A DNA stretch of 64,000 nucleotides, from contig OY970217.1 of NCBI GenBank assembly GCA_963713965.1, positions 1,736,001-1,800,000 of the forward strand. Direction: 5' to 3'. Both the position numbers and the translations under genes were made by a program. Of the stretch, positions 25,571 through 33,760 are shown in pieces. The notes under the pieces are model-generated. The model was given only the letters and a program-made list of their open reading frames with translations. It did not search any database and had not been told where the DNA came from. Origin of the DNA: CALAGB01 sp963713965 (GTDB taxonomy: Bacteria; Chloroflexota; Chloroflexia; Thermomicrobiales; Thermomicrobiaceae). Each line of letters begins with the position of its first letter. Positions within the stretch are counted from its first letter, which is position 1.

Positions 25571-25843
25571 ATGCCGGTCAATTGCCAGCTTCGAATTCTG
25601 CTCGCCAGGCTCAACCTGGAGCGGGCGCGGCGCGGTCAGCCGCCGGTCAGCTTGCGTCGCCTCGCCCGCGAGAGCGGCGTCTCGCTCAGCACCGTTGTCG
25701 CCCTAAACGGCGATCAAAGCCAACGGGTCGACTTCGCCACCCTGGATCGACTCCTGGCCTACTTCAGCCGCTCACTCGACGTCTCCGTCGACGACCTCCT
25801 CGTCTGGCAGCCAGGCGACGAGTCCTCGGCCGCCGCGGCCTAA
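25571..25843 (+). CDS. XRE-family small HTH regulator
   Basis: The 90-residue protein starting at ATG 25571 (AGAGGTG eight bases upstream) is essentially one Cro/C1-type helix-turn-helix. It has 'LARLNLERARRG', recognition region 'LRRLARESGVSLSTVVALNG', then 'VDFATLDRLLAYFSRSLDVSVDDLLVW'. This is the YozG/XRE_26-like minimal regulator with no ligand domain. It ends five bases before the peptide deformylase gene and is likely in the same transcript. Confidence 0.8.
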   Translation: MPVNCQLRILLARLNLERARRGQPPVSLRRLARESGVSLSTVVALNGDQSQRVDFATLDRLLAYFSRSLDVSVDDLLVWQPGDESSAAAA

Positions 25844-25847
25844 CGCC

Positions 25848-26381
25848 ATGGATGAGAACGCCGGGACCGTGCCCCCGATCCTCCCCATCGATCATCCGTT
25901 GCTGCGTAAAGTCGCCGAGCCGGTGACGCAGTTCGACCAGACGTTGAGTAATCTGGCGGAGGAGATGTTCGCCACCCTGCACGCCGCCGAAGGAGTCGGG
26001 CTCGCCGGGCCGCAAATCGGCCAGAGTATCCGTCTCTTCGTGGCCGAATATGAAGATCAGCACGTGGCACTCTGCAATCCGGTCGTCACCCTCAAGGACG
26101 GTGAATCGAACGGGGCAGAAGGGTGTCTCAGCTTGCCGGGGTACGTCGGGATCGGCATCAAGCGGGCGGAGCACATCGAGGTTCAGGCGCAGGACGTAGA
26201 CGGCAAGCGGGTCGAGCTGACCGCCGAGGGGCTGTGGGCGCGCATCCTACAGCATGAGATCGACCACCTGGATGGCATCCTCTTCCTCGACTACCTGGAT
26301 GAACCCAGCAATCTCCGCCGCATCCGCACCGGTGAGCTCGATGAGCGCGCCGTAGGCGAACCGGTCCCGACCGGCTCGTGA
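25848..26381 (+). CDS. def: Peptide deformylase
   Basis: The 177-residue protein carries the three deformylase motifs: GVGLAGPQIG at about residues 46-55, EGCLSLPG (metal-ligand Cys) at about 90-97, and HEIDHLDG (two metal-ligand His and catalytic Glu) at about 132-139. It removes the formyl group from the N-terminal methionine of new proteins in the cytoplasm. The length and motif spacing are those of a type-1 enzyme. Its stop overlaps the GTG start of the MOSC gene. Confidence 0.95.
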   Translation: MDENAGTVPPILPIDHPLLRKVAEPVTQFDQTLSNLAEEMFATLHAAEGVGLAGPQIGQSIRLFVAEYEDQHVALCNPVVTLKDGESNGAEGCLSLPGYVGIGIKRAEHIEVQAQDVDGKRVELTAEGLWARILQHEIDHLDGILFLDYLDEPSNLRRIRTGELDERAVGEPVPTGS

Positions 26382-27223
26382 CGCTCGGCAGCGTCAACTC
26401 TCTCTGGCGCTATCCTGTCAAATCAATGGGCGGGGAATCGCTCGATTCAGCCATGCTCTCGGAGCGCGGACTCCACGGCGATCGCGTCTTCGCGCTCGTC
26501 GATCGAGAGACCGGCAAGGTCGCCAGCGCCAAGCACCCGCGCTTGTGGGGCAGACTGCTCGATTGCACGGCCGCGCTGCATTCGACCGACCCGCTGGTCG
26601 TCCAGATAATGGGAGCGGACGGACGGACACGCCTCAGTAGCGAGCCTGACGTGGATCAGGCGCTCTCCCGCATCATCGGTCGCGATGTAACGCTCGCGAG
26701 CGTCCCTCCGGAAGGTGCCGAGACGGAGCGGGACTACCCGACGGTGGAAGGCCTGCCGGTGAGTGGGATGTTCTTTTCGGCCCCGATCGCGGGCGGGGCG
26801 CCCTCCGGAACATTCTTCGATTTCGCGCCGGTGCATCTGGTCACATCAGCCACGCTGGGGCGGTTGCAGTCTCTCGCGTCTTCAGCCGAGATCGACTCAC
26901 GACGCTTCCGGCCCAACCTCGTCATCGACACAGCGGATAGCGTCGACGGCTTCGTCGAGAATGACTGGGTCGGCACGACCATCGCCATCGGCGACGAAGT
27001 CCGGCTACGCGTGACCGACCCGACGCCACGCTGCGTCGTCCCAACCCTGCCGCAGCCCGGCCTTGCACGCGACACAGGGCTCCTGCGCCTCATCGCTCAA
27101 CACAATCGGCCGCCAATCCCCACCCTCGGTGGCGCGCCCTGGCCCAGCATCGGGGTCTACGCCGTCGTCGAACAGGGCGGTACCATCCAGCGCGACGACC
27201 TCGTTCGCATCATCACGGGCTGA
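26378..27223 (+). CDS. MOSC-domain (YcbX-like) protein
   Basis: The 281-residue protein has the beta-barrel MOSC N-terminal domain beginning 'VNSLWRYPVKSMGGESLDSAML' and the C-terminal MOSC domain with 'RRFRPNLVIDTADSVDGFVENDWVGTTIAIGDEVRLRVTDPTPRCVVP'-type sequence. The conserved cysteine is in the 'PRCVVPTL' motif. MOSC proteins carry molybdenum cofactor or handle sulfur; YcbX/mARC relatives reduce N-hydroxylated compounds. It is translationally coupled to def by a 4-base overlap. A molybdenum hydroxylase is encoded elsewhere in the window but not next to it. Confidence 0.85.
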   Translation: MTLGSVNSLWRYPVKSMGGESLDSAMLSERGLHGDRVFALVDRETGKVASAKHPRLWGRLLDCTAALHSTDPLVVQIMGADGRTRLSSEPDVDQALSRIIGRDVTLASVPPEGAETERDYPTVEGLPVSGMFFSAPIAGGAPSGTFFDFAPVHLVTSATLGRLQSLASSAEIDSRRFRPNLVIDTADSVDGFVENDWVGTTIAIGDEVRLRVTDPTPRCVVPTLPQPGLARDTGLLRLIAQHNRPPIPTLGGAPWPSIGVYAVVEQGGTIQRDDLVRIITG

Positions 27224-27232
27224 CCTGCATCT

Positions 27233-27646
27233 GTACGGGCGACGCATGCGTCGCCCAGCGCGCGTTCGCGTCCTCAATGATCCACGAAGCCAACCGCCGT
27301 CCCCTGCCCGTTGAGCAAAGCTTGACTTCGCCCTGTATGTCATCGGCGCGCCCACTCCAAGAAAGGCCATCATCCTCGTTGTACGGGCGACGCATGCGTC
27401 GCCCAGCGCAGAGCGGCTGAGTGGCCGATCTGTCGAGTTCGAGATTTCGGCCGGCTAAAGTGTTTGGACATTCCAGGAGAGTAGCGGCTTGGGGGCGTGG
27501 TGGGCGACGCATGCGTCGCCCGTACAGACCAAGCGCGAAGTTGAGCGCTTGGCTGAGCCCGATGTTCTCCGCAACCTGACATTGATGACCTTCCTTGAAG
27601 ACCGCACGCCTATGACGAATTGGGCGAAGGCAAGCTTCGCCCCTAC
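27233..27646. repeat. Block of palindromic repeats forming a large inverted duplication
   Basis: The 20-base perfect palindrome GGGCGACGCATGCGTCGCCC occurs at 27237-27256, 27385-27404 and 27502-27521. The first two carry TGTAC on the left and the third carries GTACA on the right, so it is inverted. A variant (GGGCGAAGGCAAGCTTCGCCC-type) is at 27622-27642. In addition 27320-27372 is a close reverse-complement match of about 27577-27632. The block lies between the MOSC and amidohydrolase genes and contains no credible gene. It looks like nested MITE/REP-type elements. Confidence 0.75.
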
Positions 27647-27761
27647 CCGGTTTGGGATGGTGCTGGCACTCGAATCAGACGAGCGACGGCGGCGACCGAC
27701 TGATGTAGACTGGCCTTCCGCGGGAAACGGCGTAAATTGGGGCTGAGGAAGGGACTGTCAA

Positions 27762-29198
27762 GTGCCGGAGCGAACCAGAATCGATGCAATGATGATCGTG
27801 GCGTTCCAGGGCGGCGAGCATCGCCTCCTGGAGAACGGCTGCATCGTCATCGAGAGGAACGAGATCATCCATGTCGGACGCGACTTCGACGGCACAGTCG
27901 ATCACGTAGTCGACGCGCGCGACCGAGTCGTGACGCCTGGTTTCATCAACACCCATTCACACCTGGCTGGCTCACCGCTGGACAAATCCTTCATCGAGGA
28001 TCGTGGGCGACGTCAATTCTCCATGTCCGGCCTCTCGGAGATGCTCCCGGCACGCAGCCAGGCCATCGACCCCGAAGGAACCGAAGCCTGCGTCGATTAC
28101 TCCATGGGCGAACTGCTGCGCACCGGCACGACGACAGTCATGGAGATCGGCGGCATCGGCGATTACGTGGCGACCGCCGCTGAAAAGGCCGGCCTGCGTG
28201 CTTACATCGCCAACGGCTACCGCTCCGGGCGTTGGCTCACACGCGACGGCAAGAAGATGGAATACGACTGGGAGGAGGAGTCCGGCATTCAGGGATTCCA
28301 CCGGGCCATCGAGTTCATCGAGCGAGTCGACGGTCGCGCCAATGGTCGCATCAAGGGCTTCCTCTCTCCGTCTCAAGTCGACACTTGCACCGAAGAGCTC
28401 TTGCGCCTGAGCCGCGAAGCGTCCGATCGCATGCAGGTGCCGCTGGCGCTCCACACCAGTCAGTCGGTCTTCGAGTTCGACGCCATCGTGCAGCGGCATG
28501 GTCTGACCCCGGTCGAGTGGCTTGAGTCGATCGGCTTCCTGAGCGAGTGGAACATTCTGGGGCACGTCATCATCATCGCTGGTTCAAGCTGGCCGCAGTA
28601 CGCCGGAGACGACCTGTCGATCCTGGCTCGCAACAGCGCCTCGGTAGCCCACTGCGTCTGGGTCTTCGCCCGGCGAGGCATCGCCATGGAGTCCTTCCCG
28701 CGCTACATCGAGGCGGGCGTCAATATGACCCTCGGCACCGACACCTCGCCGCAGTCGATGATCAGCGGCATGCGCTTCACCGCCGTCATCGGCAAGATCA
28801 TGGCGCGCGACAGCGAGAAGTCGACGGCAGCCGACGTCTTCAATGCCGCCACCCTCAACGCGGCAAAAATGCTGCACCGGGACGATCTTGGGCGCATCTC
28901 TTCAGGCGCCAAGGCCGATCTGCTGTTCTGGGACGCCGCGTCGACATTCATGGTGCCGTTACGCGACCCGATTAAGAACATCGTCTACAACGCCGAAGCG
29001 GAGGACCTGCGCGAGGTGATGATCGACGGCAACTGGGTCGTACGGGAGAATCGGGCACTCAACGTCGATCAGCCGGCGGCAAACAAGGCACTGCAGTTCG
29101 CCGGAGAGCGTATGTGGTCGGAGATGGGCCCCGGCGATTGGGCCGGCCGCGGCGCGGATGAGCTCTCCCCGCAAACCTTCCCGAAGTTTCAGGGGTAG
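27762..29198 (+). CDS. Amidohydrolase of the chlorohydrolase/cytosine deaminase (TrzN/AtzA-like) superfamily
   Basis: The 478-residue protein starts at GTG 27762 after GAGGAAGGG. It has the small beta domain at both ends and the TIM barrel with metal ligands in 'NTHSHL' (about residues 65-70), a histidine in 'LALHTSQS', 'LGHVIIIAG' and the Asp of 'TLGTDTSPQSM'. It fits mononuclear hydrolases and deaminases acting on ring or guanidino nitrogen compounds. The C-terminal beta strands end 'VMIDGNWVVREN', usual for the family. No operon partner is present. The substrate cannot be named. Confidence 0.85.
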   Translation: MPERTRIDAMMIVAFQGGEHRLLENGCIVIERNEIIHVGRDFDGTVDHVVDARDRVVTPGFINTHSHLAGSPLDKSFIEDRGRRQFSMSGLSEMLPARSQAIDPEGTEACVDYSMGELLRTGTTTVMEIGGIGDYVATAAEKAGLRAYIANGYRSGRWLTRDGKKMEYDWEEESGIQGFHRAIEFIERVDGRANGRIKGFLSPSQVDTCTEELLRLSREASDRMQVPLALHTSQSVFEFDAIVQRHGLTPVEWLESIGFLSEWNILGHVIIIAGSSWPQYAGDDLSILARNSASVAHCVWVFARRGIAMESFPRYIEAGVNMTLGTDTSPQSMISGMRFTAVIGKIMARDSEKSTAADVFNAATLNAAKMLHRDDLGRISSGAKADLLFWDAASTFMVPLRDPIKNIVYNAEAEDLREVMIDGNWVVRENRALNVDQPAANKALQFAGERMWSEMGPGDWAGRGADELSPQTFPKFQG

Positions 29199-29205
29199 GT
29201 TGAGC

Positions 29206-29308
29206 GGCCCTCATCCCCAGCCCTTCTCCCAATTCTAGGAGAAGGGAGACGAAAACCCTCTCCAAGAATTGGGAGAGGGTTGCGAGCTTGCGAGCCGAGG
29301 GTGAGGGC
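29206..29308. terminator. Multi-stem repeat between convergent genes
   Basis: CCCTTCTCC/GGAGAAGGG (29221-29246) and ACCCTCTCC/GGAGAGGGT (29255-29280) form two stems, and outer arms GCCCTCA near 29208 and TGAGGGC near 29302 can close the whole structure. This kind of element is dispersed in many Chloroflexota genomes (general knowledge). Position between convergent genes suggests it also ends transcription. Confidence 0.6.
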
Positions 29309-29311
29309 ACC

Positions 29312-29722
29312 TCACGGCACCACAACCTCACAGTCGTGGAATTTGTCTCTGCTGTCGCCGGTGCCGATACAGACGTCGTTCCCGGCGTCGCCGAAGAATT
29401 GGTCGCCTCCACCACCACCGACGATGCAGTCATCTCCTCCGCCGGCGTGGATGTTGTCCTTACCGGTGCTGCCGATGATCAGGTCATTTCCTTCGGTGCC
29501 GTGGATGGCGGCATTGCCGCTGATGACGATGTAATTCGTCAGGTCGAGCGAGGCGCATTCGGGCGGCTTCAGCTGAGCGGCCGTGACCGGTATGCTGACA
29601 GACCCAATGAGCGAGGGCTCGACGATGTTGTCCGCCGCGAACGACCAACCGGTCGAGGCCAGGACGACGATCAGTAAACCGGCAATGAATGCGTATCGCC
29701 AGCGGCGCAGCGTCCGCATCAT
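29312..29722 (-). CDS. Secreted RTX-like calcium-binding protein
   Basis: The 136-residue protein has a signal anchor at about residues 9-30, a short linker, and three to four nonapeptide repeats of the hemolysin-type calcium-binding (RTX) kind: 'GTEGNDLIIGSTGKDNIHAGG', 'GGDDCIVGG', 'GDQFFGDAGNDVCIG'. These form a calcium-filled beta-roll outside the cell. Two cysteines sit within the roll and one near the C-terminus. Its start overlaps the stop of the signal peptidase/DUF5305 gene by four bases, so it is the last gene of that operon and probably a substrate or surface partner. Confidence 0.8.
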   Translation of the reverse strand: MMRTLRRWRYAFIAGLLIVVLASTGWSFAADNIVEPSLIGSVSIPVTAAQLKPPECASLDLTNYIVISGNAAIHGTEGNDLIIGSTGKDNIHAGGGDDCIVGGGGGDQFFGDAGNDVCIGTGDSRDKFHDCEVVVP

Positions 29723-31332
29723 CGCAGCTCTCCCGTCGCCACGCGGGAGCGGTTACCCGCCCTTACCGGTTGTTCGCTCTGCTCCTCGACTCGATAGCGA
29801 TAGACGATCGTATTCTCCTGAACGTAGTAGCGATGCACTTCACCGGCGAACTGGTGCATGATCATGCGCTCATCGCGCATGGCGAGGCGCAGCAGATCGT
29901 CGAACGTCGTCACGTCAATCACACGGCTAGTGTTCTCGAAATCAGCGTCGTCCACCGTGACCAGCATGGCACCGAAGCGCGTCCGAATGCGCTCCGCCTC
30001 ACCGATCTGTTTGCCTCGCAAGGACATGAGGCCGACGATCGCGAGACCGATGAGCGAGAGGAGCAACGCCACAATGGCGATCACGCGCACCTTCGCCGTA
30101 TCAAACGAGAACTTCAGCAGAGACATGCGGCTCGCCTTGGAGAGCGTATACGCCACCTGTCCCGACTTCGTCGGCTGTAGCACGGATGTATTCGAGTTGC
30201 CGTTCGAGCTGGACGGATTGAGCATCTGTAGCTCGTGCTGATCGAGACGGAACTTCAGCGACGGCACGAAGGAGTCGGCCAGCTTCTCGCCGGCCAACGA
30301 TCCAGCAATCTGCACGTGCGGCACGATCGAGACGGTGTATTGCGGCCAAACTACGCCGGACGATTGCTGAAACTGGTCGATGACCGCGTTGACCTGGGAT
30401 AGATCGAGCGTCCCCAGCGCGATAAAGGCGTTCCCCTTGAACGGCGCGGGCTGGAGCAGGACGATGGTTCGTTTCCAGCCGGTGGCATCGCTCACTTCAG
30501 CATCAAGCTCGGCGGTTCCACTCAGGTTCGACGTCTGGTCTGAGGTCAGATGGTACTCGAAGCGGACGTCGACGTTGTTGGTCACCTGCGGGTAGACCGG
30601 ATCGCCCGTGGTGACGGTCGCGCTGTCATAGATCGTGCTCGGCCCACTGGCACTATAGCTGAATGTGCCCGCCTGCTGATAGTCGGCTGTGGCGGGAACG
30701 GAACGCGTCAGTGGCTGCCGAAACGCGAGGAAGCCGAGCGCGAGCGAGGCCAGCGCCACGGCCACCAGGACCGTGAGCATCGTCTGGCCGTTGTCACTTT
30801 GACTCGTCATCACAAGTTCACGCCTTTCACCTCGTGTCCATTCCCTCCTGCTTCGCCGCTTGCGCGATGGCGGGACCGCCATCGGCAAGAGGAGAATGAT
30901 CCCTGAGAGTGCCACCATTCCGGCGATCACGAAGCGATTGCGCAGCTTGGTGAAGGGTTTCCCGATCGCCGGAATGTGAAACCAGAATTTGCCGATCAGC
31001 TCCGCTTGAGTTGGGTGGTACGAGTCGACGAAATCGTTGTTGTCTCCCTGAAAGATGAACGTGTCGCCGTCTTTGCCGATGACGCGATGGATGACCGGTC
31101 CGATAGTGGGATGACGATAGACGACGATGTCACCGACGTTATAGGAGCTGGAGGTCCGTACCAGCGCGAGATCGCCTTTGTGAAACTTAGGCTCCATCGA
31201 GATGCCGTTGACGATAACGTAGGACGTGCGCCCGCCGAACTTGACCGGAGCAAACAGAAACCAGAGAACAGCCAGTAGGGCAAAGAAGAGCCCGGCGACG
31301 ACTGGTGATTCACGACGTTTTGCCAGCTTCAT
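29719..31332 (-). CDS. SipW/archaeal-type signal peptidase I fused to DUF5305
   Basis: With ATG 31332 (a TTG at 31341 is also possible) the protein has 537 residues. Residues 12-30 form an anchor helix. Residues 40-125 are an S26B signal peptidase with catalytic Ser45 in 'GISMEP', His82 in 'VIHRVIG' in place of the bacterial Lys, and the Asp-rich 'GDNNDFVDS', as in SipW and archaeal/ER peptidases. A second helix lies at about 134-151 and a highly basic loop follows. After 'MTSQSDNG' comes a DUF5305 unit: helix at about 184-203, beta-rich external part with 'AELDAEVSDATGWKRTIVLLQ', a final helix near 425-445, and a cytoplasmic tail. DUF5305 is best known from archaea. In-frame fusion of the two is unusual, though an internal ATG at the junction could allow separate synthesis. 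It lies between a small secreted protein and the RTX-like protein. Confidence 0.8.
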   Translation of the reverse strand: MKLAKRRESPVVAGLFFALLAVLWFLFAPVKFGGRTSYVIVNGISMEPKFHKGDLALVRTSSSYNVGDIVVYRHPTIGPVIHRVIGKDGDTFIFQGDNNDFVDSYHPTQAELIGKFWFHIPAIGKPFTKLRNRFVIAGMVALSGIILLLPMAVPPSRKRRSRREWTRGERRELVMTSQSDNGQTMLTVLVAVALASLALGFLAFRQPLTRSVPATADYQQAGTFSYSASGPSTIYDSATVTTGDPVYPQVTNNVDVRFEYHLTSDQTSNLSGTAELDAEVSDATGWKRTIVLLQPAPFKGNAFIALGTLDLSQVNAVIDQFQQSSGVVWPQYTVSIVPHVQIAGSLAGEKLADSFVPSLKFRLDQHELQMLNPSSSNGNSNTSVLQPTKSGQVAYTLSKASRMSLLKFSFDTAKVRVIAIVALLLSLIGLAIVGLMSLRGKQIGEAERIRTRFGAMLVTVDDADFENTSRVIDVTTFDDLLRLAMRDERMIMHQFAGEVHRYYVQENTIVYRYRVEEQSEQPVRAGNRSRVATGELR

Positions 31333-31398
31333 GATCGGCAAGAGAAGCGGAGAGCCGCAACGCTTCGGTCACGACTCTCCACCGCTATCTACAGTCGC

Positions 31399-31785
31399 CT
31401 ACTGCGTCGCAACGACGTCGAGGCGCGTCGCACCTTTGACTGTCTCGGTGCCACCCGAGGTGTCGCAGGTCCAGTCATCATTCGTCGTGTTCGAGCAGTC
31501 GTACCACGCACCATCGTTGCTCAATTGGGCCTTCACCGTCGTTGCGGTGTCGTCGAGCGTGAAGTTGACCGCATCGATCACGGTTGGATCGGCATCGTTC
31601 AACTGATAGTTAATAGCCGTCACATCGAAGCCACTGATCGCCGTATGGCCGTCACCAGCTTTTGGTGCTCCAGCTGAGAACGTGTTCCCGGCCGCGAAGC
31701 CGTAGGCTGCGGTGGCCATGATTGCGATGATGGCGAGAACGACCAATAGTCGAAGATTTACTCGGCGAAAGCGAACTGTACCCAA
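31399..31785 (-). CDS. Small secreted protein, probable substrate of the adjacent signal peptidase
   Basis: The start is a TTG at 31785 with AAGGAG eight bases before it. The 128-residue product has a basic N-terminus, a hydrophobic helix at about residues 12-30 ('LLVVLAIIAIMATAAYGFAA') and a mature beta-rich part of about 95 residues with 'TAISGFDVTAINYQLNDADPTVIDAVNFTLDD' and two cysteines. The signal with its small-residue exit and the neighbouring SipW-type peptidase recall TasA/camelysin fibre proteins, but I see no direct TasA motif. It is the first gene of a three-gene operon and may be a surface-fibre subunit. Confidence 0.7.
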   Translation of the reverse strand: MGTVRFRRVNLRLLVVLAIIAIMATAAYGFAAGNTFSAGAPKAGDGHTAISGFDVTAINYQLNDADPTVIDAVNFTLDDTATTVKAQLSNDGAWYDCSNTTNDDWTCDTSGGTETVKGATRLDVVATQ

Positions 31786-32278
31786 GGTAGAAGCTCCTTC
31801 AGTGAAATCGAATGTTCGTAATGGATGGATTCAGGATAAGTGCGAATGGATTCGTGCGAGGTCATTTCAGGAGCTTAAGTCATAAGCGCTCGCCCTTTCG
31901 AACGAGCCGGTGCCTCCACGTATACGGACCGCAAAGGCAAAATCCGGCACGACACAATCGTCGGCCGGTTGCACCACTAGCTCAGCACAGGCGAGGTGCC
32001 CAGATTACAGCCCGCGCTTCAAAGCTTCCGTATGGAGTCGCTACGAACGTCGCAGCAACGTATGAACAGATTGTGTCGTACGTACGCATGCTCAGCAATG
32101 ACGCTCCAGTCCTGCGCTTGCATCGACCACAGCACCCTGACGACGTGACGCACGTACTTGCGGCCAGTGGGACCGAAGCTCACAACTTTGCGCGCCAAAT
32201 CTCGCGACTTTCCCATGCGGGCGCGTTTCCGTTGGTCCTGATGCGAGAGGATCCCCAGAGTGACGTTGTCGGGCGACG
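31786..32278. other. Intergenic stretch, nothing recognised
   Basis: About 490 bases upstream of the secretion operon. Open frames on both strands overlap each other here and have no ribosome-binding site or family likeness. The promoter of the operon should lie close to 31800-31860, but no clear box pair was found. Confidence 0.4.
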
Positions 32279-32443
32279 CTATTTGCCGAGCGTGCCGATA
32301 TAGCTGAGGAGGAGGATCGAAATGAATATGACGACGCATAGGAGGAGGCCAAAGCCGATGCCCATCAACGCGGCGCGGCGCACGTCGGTCTGCATCCGAA
32401 ACCACTCCATGAAGCGCGCGATAATGCGTGATATCGAGGACAT
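32279..32443 (-). CDS. 54-residue single-helix membrane protein
   Basis: The frame from ATG 32443 encodes an amphipathic N-terminal part ('MSSISRIIARFMEWFRMQ'), a basic turn and one long hydrophobic helix ('ALMGIGFGLLLCVVIFISILLLSYIG'). AAGGA lies 13 bases upstream. No family is recognised. The hydrophobic pattern makes it more credible than other small frames here. The open frame continues upstream to 32551 without coding character. Confidence 0.5.
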   Translation of the reverse strand: MSSISRIIARFMEWFRMQTDVRRAALMGIGFGLLLCVVIFISILLLSYIGTLGK

Positions 32444-32775
32444 CGCCGCACTGATTCCTTCCTGGACCGTCGCGGGAGCGTCCGAGCGCGAACGCACGAT
32501 GCGGCAGATTGACACGGCCGCGGGGCTCGTTTCAGGATGCGTTAGCGGCAAGGAGATGAGAGCCGCACCTATCCTAACACCCTCTTAGCACAGCGGTTGG
32601 CTGCGGAACGAACATTCGAACGTCTCGGCCCGTTATCCGCCGGCCGGGCAATTCACAGACGCCGACAAACCACGCGATTGCGCACGTTGGCGACGGTTCA
32701 GTCCGGAAATCGACCAAATTTGCCCGCTGTCACGTACTATTAAGTAGGAGTGGGAGATTCAACAGGGGGTCATGC
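32444..32775. other. Intergenic stretch upstream of the MoxR operon
   Basis: About 330 bases between the divergent small membrane protein and MoxR. An AT-richer spot TACTATTAAGTA near 32734-32745 may hold a -10 element and is partly symmetric. CAGGGGG just before the MoxR start can serve as ribosome-binding site. Nothing else seen. Confidence 0.4.
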
Positions 32776-33726
32776 GTGCGCGAAAGCGACGTCACCGAGC
32801 TAGGCCAACGGATCATCGACAATGTCGATCGCGTCATCGTCGGCAAACGCAACGTCACCGAGCTGGTACTGGTGGCGCTCTTGTGCGAAGGGCACGTACT
32901 GATCGAGGACGTCCCTGGAGTCGGTAAGACGACCATGGCGCGGGCGGTGGCACGCTCGATCGGCGGGCAGTTTCGACGCCTGCAATTCACACCGGACCTA
33001 TTGCCATCCGACGTCAGCGGCATCGTCTTCTTCAATCAGAAGACGGGCGAGTTCGAGCATCGTCCCGGCCCCATATTCAGCAACGTCCTCCTGGCCGACG
33101 AAATCAACCGAGCCACGCCGCGCACCCAATCGGCGCTCCTCGAGGCCATGGAGGAGCGGACGGTGACCATCGAGGGAGACACGCTCCTCTTGCCGCGCCC
33201 ATTCCTGGTGCTGGCCACCGAGAATCCGGTCGAGCTCGAGGGGACTTTCCCCTTGCCGGAGGCGCAGCTTGACCGCTTCTTCCTACGTCTCGAGATCGGC
33301 TATCCCGGGCCCGAAGAGGAGCTCGAGTTGCTGGCACGCTTTCAGACGGCCAATCCGCTCGAGACGCTCCAAGCGGTCACGACGCCCGACGAGCTGACGG
33401 CTGCCGCGCAGAATTGCCGCGAGATCTATGTCGATGACGATCTGCGCGCCTACATCATCGACATCACCCGGGCGACGAGAGCCCACGACACGGTGCGACT
33501 GGGCGTCAGCCCGCGTGGCACCTTCGCCCTCTTCCGAGGGGCGCAGGCACTGGCGGCGATACGGGGCCGGGGCTTCGTCATCCCGGACGACGTCAAGACG
33601 CTTGGACGTCCGGTACTGGCGCATCGCATCATGCTGAGTCCGGAGGCGCGGCTGCGCGGGCGGCATGCCGGACAGATCATCGACGAGATCATCGCTGGGC
33701 TGAGCGTCCCGGTGGAGCAGGCCTGA
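32776..33726 (+). CDS. MoxR-type AAA+ ATPase
   Basis: The 316-residue protein has Walker A 'GVGKTTMA' at about residues 49-56, Walker B 'LLADEINRA' at about 108-116, sensor 'LATENPVELEGTFPLPEAQLDRF' and a C-terminal lid. MoxR ATPases are chaperone-like proteins that mature metalloenzymes or remodel cell-envelope complexes and almost always neighbour DUF58 genes, as here. A GTG at 32776 after CAGGGGGTCATG is used. The three genes MoxR, DUF58 and DUF4129 follow on the same strand with small gaps. Confidence 0.92.
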   Translation: MRESDVTELGQRIIDNVDRVIVGKRNVTELVLVALLCEGHVLIEDVPGVGKTTMARAVARSIGGQFRRLQFTPDLLPSDVSGIVFFNQKTGEFEHRPGPIFSNVLLADEINRATPRTQSALLEAMEERTVTIEGDTLLLPRPFLVLATENPVELEGTFPLPEAQLDRFFLRLEIGYPGPEEELELLARFQTANPLETLQAVTTPDELTAAAQNCREIYVDDDLRAYIIDITRATRAHDTVRLGVSPRGTFALFRGAQALAAIRGRGFVIPDDVKTLGRPVLAHRIMLSPEARLRGRHAGQIIDEIIAGLSVPVEQA

Positions 33727-33760
33727 TCTCCTTCACCGTTTCTGGTGAATTGGACAGACG

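Noticed and set aside
29288..29677. 129-codon frame antisense to the RTX-like gene
   Set aside because: The opposite strand has signal anchor and calcium-binding repeats; the antisense frame only mirrors the repeat codons.
31812..32303. 163-codon plus-strand frame upstream of the secretion operon
   Set aside because: No ribosome-binding site, no domain, irregular composition, and it overlaps a better supported small membrane protein on the other strand.
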